A stretch of DNA of 15,529 nucleotides, taken from contig CAJGCX010000029.1 in the NCBI GenBank assembly GCA_904501895.1, forward strand, positions 1-15,529, given 5' to 3'. Below are positions 6,205 to 15,420 of the stretch, piece after piece. The stretch is from Clostridiaceae bacterium (lineage in GTDB: Bacteria; Bacillota; Clostridia; Oscillospirales; Acutalibacteraceae). Below the pieces are notes generated by a model, which worked only from the letters and a program-made list of their open reading frames with translations, had not been told where the DNA came from and did not search any database. The translations under genes and the position numbers were made by a program. Every line of letters starts with the position of its first letter. Positions within the stretch are counted from its first letter, which is position 1.

Positions 6205-7665
6205 ATGAGTAAAAAATGTGATGTGCTGATAGTTGGCTGTGGTGTTGCAGGACTTAATACAGCGCTTTCATTACCGGAAAATCTTAATATTATTATCCTT
6301 GCGAAAAAGAGCAATACTGACTCCAATTCTTCACTTGCACAGGGTGGCGTCGCTGCTGTTCTTGACTTGGAAAATGACAGCTATGATTTGCACATAAACG
6401 ACACTATGATTGCAGGTAAGCACGCTAACGATATTGATGCCGTTACTACCTTAGTTCAGGAAGGTCCTGACGAGGTTCGTAAGATTATCGAATACGGTGT
6501 CGAGTTCGACAAACGACCTGATGGTGAGCTTAATATGACTCTTGAGGGCGGACATTGTCGAAGACGAATTGTTCATCATAAGGACACAACAGGCGCTGAA
6601 ATGGTTCGTGCTATGGTGGCTGAAGCACAGACAAGGAAGAATATCACAATTATCGAAAACACTCCTGTTTTTAAGCTTACAAGAGTTAAGAGTGGTATTT
6701 GTGCTCACATTCTCACTGATGATGGTCAGGATGAAATTTTTGCATCCTATTGTGTACTTGCAACAGGTGGTATCGGCAGAGTTTATAAATACACAACTAA
6801 TCCAAAGGTTGCAACGGGTGACGGAATTCGTCTTGCATTTGAATTGGGTGCCCGAATCAAGGATTTAAGCTTTGTGCAGTTCCATCCTACAGCATTTAAT
6901 TCCGATGACAACGAGCAATTCTTAATCAGTGAAGCAGTCCGTGGGGAGGGTGCATATCTCCTTAACTGCAATAAGGAACGCTTTATGCATCGTTATGATG
7001 AAAGACTTGAATTAGCCCCTCGTGATGTTGTTTCAAAGTCAATTATTATTGAATCACGAAGAACAGGTAGCAACAATTTCTATCTTGATATTACACATCG
7101 TGATAAGGAATATCTTCTTAATCGTTTCCCTGGAATTCATAAGGGTTGTCTTAGATACAATGTTGATATTACAAAGGACTTGATTCCAATTTTCCCTTGT
7201 CAACATTACCTTATGGGTGGTATTGAGGTTGACCTTAATTCCCGAACAACAGTTTCACGACTTTACGCAGTTGGTGAATGTTCAAATACAGGTGTTCACG
7301 GTAGAAACAGACTTGCAAGTAACTCACTTTTAGAGGCACTTGTATTCGGCAAACGCTGTGCTGACGATATTCTTCGTTGTATTGAAATGAAATATCCTGA
7401 GGTGCAGATTGCTGAAATCGAAAAGCCTGACCTTGACGGTGCACCGTTATTTAAGGGCGTCCGTACTGAAATCCGTAACATTATGCAGCGTTCATATTTC
7501 GTAATGCCTGCTAATGAGGATGCAGTAAGAAATGGTTATAAACGAGTACGTGAAATTCTTACACGACTTAAAAACGGTAAATTCAAAATTACTCCTGACT
7601 ACTGCGAAGCCTTAAGCCTTGCAACAGTCGCATATATAATTCTTAAGGAGGTCAATGACCAATGA
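6205..7665 (+). CDS. nadB: L-aspartate oxidase
   Basis: NadB is a soluble FAD enzyme that oxidises L-aspartate to iminoaspartate, the first step of de novo NAD synthesis. At ATG 6205 the protein is 486 residues and begins MSKKCDVLIVGCGVAGLN, with the FAD-binding glycines G11, G13 and G16 near the start as in the family. An upstream in-frame ATG at 6145 would add 20 residues of Tyr/Lys-rich AT sequence and is less likely. Further signatures are SSLAQGGVAAV, ATGGIGRVY, SEAVRGEGAYL, LAPRD and QHYLMGGI. R273 and H334 have the same 61-residue spacing as the catalytic Arg290 and His351 of E. coli NadB. The GECSNTGVHGRNRLASNSLLE block is complete. The C-terminal helical domain is somewhat shorter than in E. 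coli. The end overlaps nadC by ATGA. Anaerobes use fumarate or another acceptor instead of oxygen; the acceptor here is unknown. Confidence 0.95.
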   Translation: MSKKCDVLIVGCGVAGLNTALSLPENLNIIILAKKSNTDSNSSLAQGGVAAVLDLENDSYDLHINDTMIAGKHANDIDAVTTLVQEGPDEVRKIIEYGVEFDKRPDGELNMTLEGGHCRRRIVHHKDTTGAEMVRAMVAEAQTRKNITIIENTPVFKLTRVKSGICAHILTDDGQDEIFASYCVLATGGIGRVYKYTTNPKVATGDGIRLAFELGARIKDLSFVQFHPTAFNSDDNEQFLISEAVRGEGAYLLNCNKERFMHRYDERLELAPRDVVSKSIIIESRRTGSNNFYLDITHRDKEYLLNRFPGIHKGCLRYNVDITKDLIPIFPCQHYLMGGIEVDLNSRTTVSRLYAVGECSNTGVHGRNRLASNSLLEALVFGKRCADDILRCIEMKYPEVQIAEIEKPDLDGAPLFKGVRTEIRNIMQRSYFVMPANEDAVRNGYKRVREILTRLKNGKFKITPDYCEALSLATVAYIILKEVNDQ

Positions 7666-8498
7666 AATTAAATCAGTTTTATGTAGATAATCTTATTAAA
7701 GAGGCAATCAGCGAGGATATTAACTATATCGACGTTTCTGCTGACTACCTTATCCCTGAAGAGCAGAGAAATAACTCATATTTTGTAGCAAAGGCTGACG
7801 GTGTACTTTGTGGTTTGGATATTGCGATGAGAGTTTTCACTCTTCTTGACGATACCTTCACATATACAGTTCACAAAAACGATGGTGACGAGGTAAAGGC
7901 AGGGGACTTGATTGTTGAATTCAACGGTAAAACTGCTTGTCTTTTAAAGGGTGAAAGAACAGCTCTCAACATCATTCAGCATATGTCAGGTATCGCAACT
8001 GCAACAAATAAGGCAGTTAAGCTCTGTGAGGGCACAAATGCATCAGTTACAGATACAAGAAAGACCTTACCTGGACTTCGTGCATTGCAGAAGTATGCTG
8101 TAGTTTGTGGTGGTGGTAAAAACCACAGATATAATCTTTCTGACGGTGCTATGCTTAAAGATAACCACATTGATGCAGGTGGCGGAATTACAAATGCAGT
8201 AAAAATTCTTCGTAGTAAGCTTGGTCATATGGTTAAAATTGAGGTTGAAACTCGTAACTTTGACGAAGTTAAGGAAGCAGTAGAAGCAGGCGCTGACATC
8301 ATTATGCTTGACAATATGAATAATGAGCAGATGAGTGAATGTGTGAAATTTATTGACGGTAGAGCAAAGACAGAAGCATCAGGTAACATTACACTTGATA
8401 ACATCGCTTCTGTTGCAAAAACAGGCGTTGATATTATTTCTCTTGGTGCTCTTACTCATTCTGTTAAGGCATTTGATATTTCAATGAAAATGAGATAA
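7662..8498 (+). CDS. nadC: Nicotinate-nucleotide pyrophosphorylase (quinolinate phosphoribosyltransferase)
   Basis: NadC converts quinolinate and PRPP into nicotinate mononucleotide, CO2 and pyrophosphate. It is 278 residues long, a full-length family member. Key motifs are visible: GERTALNIIQHMSGIAT, TDTRKTLPGLR with Arg133 and Lys134, GGGKNHRYNLSDG with His155 and Arg156, MLKDNHI, the IEVE strand, IIMLDNM and IISLGALTHS. These are the quinolinate and phosphate contacts of the alpha/beta barrel. The start overlaps the nadB stop (ATGA), and a strong AAGGAGGT ribosome site lies at 7645-7652, so the two are translationally coupled. nadA, which makes the substrate quinolinate from the NadB product, is not in the window. 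Confidence 0.96.
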   Translation: MKLNQFYVDNLIKEAISEDINYIDVSADYLIPEEQRNNSYFVAKADGVLCGLDIAMRVFTLLDDTFTYTVHKNDGDEVKAGDLIVEFNGKTACLLKGERTALNIIQHMSGIATATNKAVKLCEGTNASVTDTRKTLPGLRALQKYAVVCGGGKNHRYNLSDGAMLKDNHIDAGGGITNAVKILRSKLGHMVKIEVETRNFDEVKEAVEAGADIIMLDNMNNEQMSECVKFIDGRAKTEASGNITLDNIASVAKTGVDIISLGALTHSVKAFDISMKMR

Positions 8499-8501
8499 TT
8501 T

Positions 8502-9749
8502 ATGAATTTTAATGAATCAGTAGAATATATCCATTCTTTATTGGCATTTGGTATTAAGCCGGGACTTGAGCGTATTTCAAAACTCCTTGACCTATTGGAT
8601 AATCCACAGGATAAGCTTAAAATTGTCCATATAGCAGGTACAAACGGAAAGGGCTCAACCTCCACAATGATATCCAATATGCTTATAGCAGATGGTCACA
8701 AAACAGGACTTTTCACTTCACCTTATGTTATTGATTTTTGCGAAAGAATTCAGATTGACGGTGAAAATGTTAGCAAAGATATATTTGCAGAATGTGTCAG
8801 TGAAGTCCGTGGAAAAATTGAAGAATTAAATAAACAGGATATAATAATCACAGAATTTGAAGCAATTACAGTTTCAGCCTTTCTCTGCTTCTTAAAGGCA
8901 GAATGTGAATACGTTGTCCTTGAAGTAGGACTTGGTGGTCGATTTGATGCAACGAATGTTGTGAAAAAGCCTGAGGCAGTTGTAATCACTTCAATTTCCC
9001 TAGACCACATTGCAATTTTAGGTGACACAATTGAAAAAATTGCATTTGAAAAATGTGGAATTATCAAGGAAAACATTCCTGTAATAACATCTTCAAATCA
9101 GACTGATGATGCAATCAGGGTTATCAACGACACCTGTAACAATAAAAATTGTAGCTTGATTATCACAAATCCTCAGAAAGCAGAAACTAAAGAGGATACC
9201 ATTTTCGGTACAGAATTTATGTATGAAAATAGTGTGTATAAAACAAGGCTTACGGGTAATCATCAGCTTGAAAATACAGTTAATGCAATTGAGTGTGCAA
9301 AAACACTCAGGATAAGTGAAAATGCAATCAGGCAGGGTGTTGAAAATACAAGAATGATTGCAAGAATGGAAATTATTGGTGAAAAACCTCTTATAATCCG
9401 TGACGGTGGTCACAATGAGGGTTGTGCAGAGGCTTTATATAATTTTCTGACGAAATATAATGTGAAAAACATCAATATGCTCATCGGTCTTATGGCTGAT
9501 AAGGATGTGGAAGGTTACGTTAATAAAATCGCACCACTTTGCAAGTCAGTTGTGACAGTTACACCAAGTAATCCACGAGCATTAAATGGTGAAGAATTAA
9601 AAGAAATAATAGAAAAATACTGTGATAATGTAATTTTTATAAATAATCCTAAAGAGGGTTATAAATATATTCTTTCAAATACCGGTAAGGATGAAACAAT
9701 CCTTGTGTGTGGCTCATTTTATATGATGTCAGACATATTTGGAGAGTAA
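8502..9749 (+). CDS. folC: Folylpolyglutamate synthase (possibly also dihydrofolate synthase)
   Basis: This is a Mur-ligase-type ATP-dependent ligase of 415 residues that adds glutamate to folates. Evidence is the N-terminal FGIKPGLERISKLL block, the P-loop GTNGKGST (residues 46-53, Lys50), TSPYVIDFCERIQIDG, EVGLGGRFDATNVV, ITSISLDHIAILG and the C-terminal DGGHNEG, which stands in for the usual DGAHN. The length is normal. It starts 3 bases after nadC with only a weak ribosome site (GAGATAA), so translation probably depends on coupling with nadC. With no other folate gene nearby, it cannot be decided whether it also has dihydrofolate synthase activity. Codon use and style match the neighbours. 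Confidence 0.92.
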   Translation: MNFNESVEYIHSLLAFGIKPGLERISKLLDLLDNPQDKLKIVHIAGTNGKGSTSTMISNMLIADGHKTGLFTSPYVIDFCERIQIDGENVSKDIFAECVSEVRGKIEELNKQDIIITEFEAITVSAFLCFLKAECEYVVLEVGLGGRFDATNVVKKPEAVVITSISLDHIAILGDTIEKIAFEKCGIIKENIPVITSSNQTDDAIRVINDTCNNKNCSLIITNPQKAETKEDTIFGTEFMYENSVYKTRLTGNHQLENTVNAIECAKTLRISENAIRQGVENTRMIARMEIIGEKPLIIRDGGHNEGCAEALYNFLTKYNVKNINMLIGLMADKDVEGYVNKIAPLCKSVVTVTPSNPRALNGEELKEIIEKYCDNVIFINNPKEGYKYILSNTGKDETILVCGSFYMMSDIFGE

Positions 9750-9754
9750 GGAGG
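9748..9754 (+). promoter_or_regulatory. Ribosome binding site that sets the mannosidase start
   Basis: AAGGAGG overlaps the folC stop and sits 8 bases before ATG 9763. An in-frame ATG at 9739 lies upstream of this site, inside folC, and is unlikely to be used. Confidence 0.85.
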
Positions 9755-9762
9755 CAAAACCA

Positions 9763-12700
9763 ATGTACAAGGATTTTATTGAAGACAGAATTAACGTGTT
9801 TCTTGAGGAATTTGAGAAGCTTATTATAAAAGAGAATATTCCTGTAACGGATTTTCTCTATAAGGAATGTGATTACAAGCTTGATAACACATTACCTGAA
9901 ATTGACGATACATTTACACCTTTTACACCATATCTTAACCGTTGGGGTGGCAAAAAGGATAAGCACGCTTGGTTTTATAACGAAATCGAAGTGCCAAGCC
10001 ATTGGAATGGCGAAATTCAGTTGTCAGTAGCTTCTGATGCCCGTCTTGGCTGGTGTGACATCAATCCTCAGTTTATCGCTTATGTTGACGGTAAATTACA
10101 GCAGGGTATCGACAAAAATCACCGTGAGGTATTTTTGACAAATGGTATACATAAGGTTTACCTTTATGCTTATTCAGGTAGTGTCCACGATGAATACGTT
10201 GATTTTGTTACAAATCTTCAGCTTATTGACGCTAAGACAAAACAGCTTTATTATGATATAAAAGTACCTTTTGAAATCTTGGAATTTGAAGATGAAAATT
10301 CAAGAAATTACTTTGAAATCAAAAAGCACCTTAACAATGCTCTTAATTTTATCGATATGAGAAGTCCTTATTCTGACGAATATTACGCATCTCTCGATAA
10401 GGCTATCGACTACCTTAAAACAGAATTTTACGGAAAATATTGCAAAAAGGGTGATGTTTTCGCATTTTGTATCGGTCATACTCATATTGACGTTGCTTGG
10501 GAATGGACTCTTGCACAGACTCGTGAAAAGATTCTTCGTTCATTCTCAACAGTGCTTACACTTATGAAGAAATATCCTGAGTATAAGTTTATGTCAAGCC
10601 AACCACAGCTTTACAAATACCTTAAAATGGATGCACCTGACCTTTATGAAGAGGTTAAGGAAATGGTACGCCTTGGCCGTTGGGAGGTTGAAGGTGGTAT
10701 GTGGGTTGAGGCTGACTGTAACCTTTGCAGTGGTGAAAGCCTTGTTCGTCAGTTCATTTACGGTAAACGCTTTATGAAGGACGAATTTGGTGTTGACAGT
10801 AAAATCCTCTGGTTACCTGACGTTTTCGGTTATTCAGCGGCTTTACCACAGATTTTACAAAAATGTGGTGTTGATAAATTTGTTACATCAAAAATCGGCT
10901 GGAATGAAATGAACAAAATGCCTTATGATACATTTATTTGGCACGGTATTGATAACACACCTGTTTTCACTCACTTTATGACAGCGCAGACAAAGGTCAA
11001 GGGTCAGGAGCCTGCAACTAACGTTACATATAACGCAAAGCTTAATGCAAATCAGCTTCGTGGTGCTTATGACCGTTATCAGCAGAAGGACCTTTACGAC
11101 AATGTTCTTATAACATTCGGCTTCGGTGACGGTGGTGGCGGACCTTACGCTAAGGATTTGGAATATTTCAACAGATTAAAGCACGGTATTCCTGGCACAT
11201 CAACACCTATTATGGCTTATTCAGGTGAATTCTTCGACGACATTAAGTCAAAGACAGAAAACAATCCTAAAATTCCACATTGGAATGGTGAGCTTTATCT
11301 TGAATTCCACCGTGGTACATACACTTCACAGGCAAAGAATAAGAGATATAATCGTAAGAGTGAATTTATGTTCCAGCGTGCTGAAACACTTTCACTTATT
11401 AATGAGCATCTTAACGGTTATAAATATCGTAAGGAAGATATGATGAATGCTTGGGAAACAATCCTTCTCAATCAGTTCCACGATATTATTCCTGGTTCTT
11501 CAATCAATGAGGTTTATGTTGATTCTGTTGCACAGTACGAGGAAATCGGTGCAGTAGGTAATGAGATTATCAACGATACAACAACTGAAATTGCAAATAA
11601 TGTTGAGGCAACTGATGGTTATGTTGTATTTAACCCGCATTCATTTGCTAACAGTGGTGCAGTCCTTATTGATGGTAAATACTATTACGTTGAAAACGTT
11701 CCTGCAAAGGGATATAAGGTAATTAATCCTGTTGCTGAAGAGAGTAAGGTATCAGTTACAGAAAACTCAATTGAAAACGATTTCTTCCGTCTTGTTCTTG
11801 ATGAAAAGGGAACATTCACAAGCATTTATGATAAGAGAAACAACCGTGAGGTTCTTAAAAATGGTGCACGTGGTAATGTTCTTACTGCTTATGAGGACTA
11901 CCCAAGAGAATATGATAACTGGGAAATGAGCAGCTATTATGTTGAAAAGCATTGGGAAGCAGATGATGTAGAGAGCGTTGAAATCCTCAACGAGGGTGAG
12001 CGTGCAGGTCTTAAGATTACAAAAAAATATAAGAACAGCACTATTGTTCAGAGCATTTATCTTTACAATAACATTGACAAAATCGATTTTGAGAATTTCA
12101 TCGATTGGAAGGAATCACACATTATTCTCAAAACTGCCTTCCCTGTAGATGTTAATACAAACAAGGCAACTTATGATATTCAGTTTGGCTCAGTTGAAAG
12201 ACCAACTCATAAGAATACAAGCTGGGATGCAGCACGATTTGAGGTTTGTGCTCATAAATACTGTGACCTTTCTGAATATGGCTATGGTGTCAGCCTTCTC
12301 AATGACTGTAAATACGGTCACGCTATCCACGATGGTGTAATGAGCCTTACTCTTATTAAGTGTGGTACATTCCCTGACCCTGAGGCAGACAAGTGTGAGC
12401 ACACATTTACATATTCACTTTATCCTCATGCAGGAGATTACAGAGAAGCAGGCACAATTCAGAAGGCTTATGACCTTAACCTTCCTATGGTTTGCGTAAA
12501 AGCAGGGGATAACAAGGGGACACTTCAGAATGAATATTCACTTTTCACAGTTGATTGTGACAATGTAATCTTTGAAACTGCAAAGAAGGCAGAAACAGAG
12601 GATTCAATTATTCTTCGTGGTTGTGAATACTTTAATAAGCGTACAACTGCTAATGTTAAGTTCGGATTTAATGTGAAAAAAGCATACCTTTGCGATATGC

Positions 12701-12795
12701 TTGAAAATAACATTCAGGAATTGGATGTAAAGGATAATACGGTAACTATTGATTTCAAGCCATTTGAAATTAACACTGTAAAAATCGTAAAATAA
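9763..12795 (+). CDS. GH38 alpha-mannosidase, cytosolic type
   Basis: This is a glycoside hydrolase family 38 enzyme of 1010 residues, predicted to remove alpha-linked mannose with retention through a zinc-assisted mechanism. The N-terminal beta-rich part (about residues 1-215) precedes the catalytic barrel. There, GHTHIDVAWEWT gives zinc ligands His241 and Asp243, WLPDVFGYS gives Asp353 as nucleophile and third ligand, and LNQFHDIIPGSS gives His573 as fourth ligand. FGDGGGGP contains Asp456, a candidate acid/base. The C-terminal 400 residues have the long beta-sandwich typical of the family. No signal peptide or membrane segment is seen, so it should act inside the cell on imported mannosides, like the cytosolic Man2C1/bacterial group. 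It follows folC by 13 bp. No sugar transporter, regulator or other glycosidase is near, so the natural substrate is unclear. Confidence 0.92.
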   Translation: MYKDFIEDRINVFLEEFEKLIIKENIPVTDFLYKECDYKLDNTLPEIDDTFTPFTPYLNRWGGKKDKHAWFYNEIEVPSHWNGEIQLSVASDARLGWCDINPQFIAYVDGKLQQGIDKNHREVFLTNGIHKVYLYAYSGSVHDEYVDFVTNLQLIDAKTKQLYYDIKVPFEILEFEDENSRNYFEIKKHLNNALNFIDMRSPYSDEYYASLDKAIDYLKTEFYGKYCKKGDVFAFCIGHTHIDVAWEWTLAQTREKILRSFSTVLTLMKKYPEYKFMSSQPQLYKYLKMDAPDLYEEVKEMVRLGRWEVEGGMWVEADCNLCSGESLVRQFIYGKRFMKDEFGVDSKILWLPDVFGYSAALPQILQKCGVDKFVTSKIGWNEMNKMPYDTFIWHGIDNTPVFTHFMTAQTKVKGQEPATNVTYNAKLNANQLRGAYDRYQQKDLYDNVLITFGFGDGGGGPYAKDLEYFNRLKHGIPGTSTPIMAYSGEFFDDIKSKTENNPKIPHWNGELYLEFHRGTYTSQAKNKRYNRKSEFMFQRAETLSLINEHLNGYKYRKEDMMNAWETILLNQFHDIIPGSSINEVYVDSVAQYEEIGAVGNEIINDTTTEIANNVEATDGYVVFNPHSFANSGAVLIDGKYYYVENVPAKGYKVINPVAEESKVSVTENSIENDFFRLVLDEKGTFTSIYDKRNNREVLKNGARGNVLTAYEDYPREYDNWEMSSYYVEKHWEADDVESVEILNEGERAGLKITKKYKNSTIVQSIYLYNNIDKIDFENFIDWKESHIILKTAFPVDVNTNKATYDIQFGSVERPTHKNTSWDAARFEVCAHKYCDLSEYGYGVSLLNDCKYGHAIHDGVMSLTLIKCGTFPDPEADKCEHTFTYSLYPHAGDYREAGTIQKAYDLNLPMVCVKAGDNKGTLQNEYSLFTVDCDNVIFETAKKAETEDSIILRGCEYFNKRTTANVKFGFNVKKAYLCDMLENNIQELDVKDNTVTIDFKPFEINTVKIVK

Positions 12796-12816
12796 ACAGT
12801 AAGGGAGAATTTTATT

Positions 12817-14466
12817 ATGAAAAAACTTTTATCAGTAGTTTTTGTACTCGTGATGCTTTTATCAGCATTCAGTCTTACAGCATCTGCACAGGAAAAGGGC
12901 ATTCTTGATTCAGATAACGAAATGTATTACGATGTCCTTATTGACGATGTCTATTATTTGCTTATGGACGGCGTTGGTGCAGTAACAGGCTTTGATTTTG
13001 ATGAAGAAGATACTTCACCAAAACCGGGAATTACAATTCCGGAAAAGGTTACATACAAGGGCAGCGAATTTTCAATTATCATGGTTTATGATATGGCATT
13101 TATGGAATGTGATTATACGTCAGTCACACTTCCATCAACAATTGCATATCTTGGCGATGGCGCATTTATGTCAAGCCCTTATCTTGAAAATGTCGTAATT
13201 CCTACAACCTGCCAGTTCGAATACTTTGGTGCAGAAGTTTTTATGGGCACTCCTTTTGAAGCAGAAATTTACTCAAAGGATGAAACAATTTTCGGTAAAA
13301 ACGTTCTTTTCTCATATATCGGAAACGCAAACAAATATGTGATTTCTGAAAATATCGACATTATTGCACCAAAGGCATTCTTTATGTCAGGTATCAAAAA
13401 TGTTGTTTTCAATAATAATATTAAGGAAATTCCTGCTTGTGCATTTGCTTCTTGTCGTAATTTAACAGAGGTTACAATCCCTGATAGTGTTGAAACTATC
13501 GGTCAGGGTGCATTTAAGGATTGTACAAATCTTACAAAGGTGAATCTCGGTGCAAATGTTAGTGATTTACAGTTGGATTGCTTTGCAAATACAAAGCTTA
13601 AGACAATTCACTTAGGACAGAATGTATTGTACGTTTCAGGTGCATTTAGGGATTGTAAAACTCTTGAAAGCATTACTGTTGACTCAGGTCACTCATTATT
13701 CGTAACAGATGGCAAGGCACTTTACAAAAGAACAGAATTTTCTTCAGGTGAAGGCTTGATTCTTGAGTATTTTATTCCTTCAAAGGCTCAGGGTAATATT
13801 TCACTCAATTCTGATGTTAAAGCAATTGGTGCTTATGCATTCTATGGTTGCAAGGGTATAAAAGAGGTTGCTGCAAATAAATTGGAATACATTGATGTAT
13901 TCGCATTTGCAAACAGCAGTATTACAAAATTTACTGCAAACGGCGAATATTATATTTTCGAATCAGCATTCACTAATTGCAGAAGCCTTCAGTCAATCAA
14001 TCTTGAAAATGTATATTACATTGATACTGCAGCATTTGAAAACTGTACATCACTTAAAAATGTCACATTCAGTGAGGATGTAAGCAATATTGGTGCTAAG
14101 GCATTCGCAAATACGGGACTTACTGAGGTTGTAATTTATGGTGACGACTGTGATGTTTGTGAAGGTGCATTCAAAAACTGTGCAAACCTTCAGAGTGTAA
14201 GACTTGAAGAAGGTGTTTCATATGTTGGTATGAATGCTTTCCTTGATTGTCCTGAACTTGAAACAATTTACTTATCAAAGACTGTAAATTATATTGAGGA
14301 AAATGCATTCAACGGTTGTGATAATGTAACATTCCAGCTTACTAAGGGTACAACTGCTTATGATTACATTAATGACAACACAGATTTTAATATTGAGGTT
14401 GTTGGAAAATATTCATTCTGGCAGAGAATCATCGATTTCTTCCGTATGCTTTTCGGTCTTATTTAA
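12817..14466 (+). CDS. Secreted BspA-type leucine-rich repeat protein
   Basis: The protein has 549 residues. A classic signal peptide (MKKLLSVVFV... ending TASA, residues 1-24) predicts export with cleavage before Gln25. The body consists of about 15 BspA/LRR_5 repeats of about 23 residues with the core (G/A)AFxxCxxLxxVxIPxSVxxIG, for example at QGAFKDCTNLTKVNL and AAFENCTSLKNVTF. Such proteins in host-associated bacteria are surface or secreted and often bind other proteins. The ligand here is unknown. The C-terminus after the repeats is a short tail YSFWQRIIDFFRMLFGLI, an amphipathic aromatic helix with no LPXTG sorting motif. A ribosome site AAGGGAG at 12801-12807 precedes the start, 21 bp after the mannosidase. 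Confidence 0.88.
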   Translation: MKKLLSVVFVLVMLLSAFSLTASAQEKGILDSDNEMYYDVLIDDVYYLLMDGVGAVTGFDFDEEDTSPKPGITIPEKVTYKGSEFSIIMVYDMAFMECDYTSVTLPSTIAYLGDGAFMSSPYLENVVIPTTCQFEYFGAEVFMGTPFEAEIYSKDETIFGKNVLFSYIGNANKYVISENIDIIAPKAFFMSGIKNVVFNNNIKEIPACAFASCRNLTEVTIPDSVETIGQGAFKDCTNLTKVNLGANVSDLQLDCFANTKLKTIHLGQNVLYVSGAFRDCKTLESITVDSGHSLFVTDGKALYKRTEFSSGEGLILEYFIPSKAQGNISLNSDVKAIGAYAFYGCKGIKEVAANKLEYIDVFAFANSSITKFTANGEYYIFESAFTNCRSLQSINLENVYYIDTAAFENCTSLKNVTFSEDVSNIGAKAFANTGLTEVVIYGDDCDVCEGAFKNCANLQSVRLEEGVSYVGMNAFLDCPELETIYLSKTVNYIEENAFNGCDNVTFQLTKGTTAYDYINDNTDFNIEVVGKYSFWQRIIDFFRMLFGLI

Positions 14467-14487
14467 TAACAATAAAGAGGTTTACAA

Positions 14488-15348
14488 ATGGATTTAGAAC
14501 AAATTAAAAATGACGTCGTGAATATGGATGTGGAGACGATTGCCGATAAGCTTATAGATAAGCTCATCGAGTTTGCCACAACAACAGGCTTTAAGCTTAT
14601 TGCCGTTATTCTCATTATCATTATTGGCTTAAAGGTAATTAAATGGCTGAAAAAGTGGATTAGAACTTCACCAAAGCTTGATAAGGTGGATTCAAGCCTT
14701 CGTTCATTTGCAGTAAGCTTTTTAAGTGTTGTTTGTTATGCAATTCTTTTTGTAACTGTGCTTATGATTTTAGGAGTTCCTGCAACATCCTTTGTAGCAG
14801 TGCTTACAACATGTGCAGCAGCTATCGGTCTTGCTTTGCAGGGCTCACTTTCAAACTTTGCAGGTGGAATTATGATTCTCCTCTTTAAGCCCTTCAAGGT
14901 TGGTGATTACATTGAAGCGGCAGGGGAGTCAGGTACAGTAAGCGAGATTTCAGTTGTTTATACTGAACTTCTCACCTTTGACAATAAGCGTATCACAATT
15001 CCAAATGGTACACTTACAAATTCTGTAATCGAAAATTATTCGTCAGAGGATTTGCGCAGAGTTGACCTTACATTTAACACATCATACAAATGTGATGTGG
15101 AAAAGGTGAAATCAATAATTAATAAGGTGATTGCAGATAATCCAATGGCACTTAAGAATCCTGAACCATTTGTAAGACTTTCAGCACATAATGACAGTGC
15201 ACTTACATATACAGTTCGTATCTGGTGTAGAAACGCTGACTATTGGGATGTAAACTTTGATACAATTGAAAATGTTAAGAAAGCATTTGATGAAAATGGT
15301 ATCGAAATCCCATATAACCAGATTGACGTGCATGTGGATAATAAATAA
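14488..15348 (+). CDS. mscS: Small-conductance mechanosensitive channel, MscS family
   Basis: MscS proteins form a heptameric inner-membrane channel that opens under membrane tension and releases solutes in hypo-osmotic shock. The protein is 286 residues, the size of classical MscS. It has an amphipathic N-terminus, TM1 around residues 35-55, TM2 around 70-95, and the pore helix TM3 with TCAAAIGLALQGSLSNF and GGIMILLFKPFKVGDYI, the most diagnostic MscS segment. The beta domain (ITIPNGTLTNSVIENYS) and the C-terminal alpha/beta domain follow. It is the last gene of the six-gene run, 21 bp after the LRR gene, with AGAGGT as ribosome site and a terminator right behind it. It sits in the same cluster as no other osmotic gene, though an antiporter is encoded upstream. 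Confidence 0.95.
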   Translation: MDLEQIKNDVVNMDVETIADKLIDKLIEFATTTGFKLIAVILIIIIGLKVIKWLKKWIRTSPKLDKVDSSLRSFAVSFLSVVCYAILFVTVLMILGVPATSFVAVLTTCAAAIGLALQGSLSNFAGGIMILLFKPFKVGDYIEAAGESGTVSEISVVYTELLTFDNKRITIPNGTLTNSVIENYSSEDLRRVDLTFNTSYKCDVEKVKSIINKVIADNPMALKNPEPFVRLSAHNDSALTYTVRIWCRNADYWDVNFDTIENVKKAFDENGIEIPYNQIDVHVDNK

Positions 15349-15351
15349 TAA

Positions 15352-15385
15352 AACAAGGCAGGGAATCAACCCTGCCTTTGTTATT
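15352..15385 (+). terminator. Rho-independent terminator after mscS
   Basis: AAGGCAGGG (15355-15363) pairs with CCCTGCCTT (15370-15378) around AATCAA. It is followed by TTGTTATT. The T-run is interrupted, so termination may be partial. Confidence 0.8.
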
Positions 15386-15420
15386 AGAAAATATAAATTA
15401 TAATTTGTAGGTAACATCGC

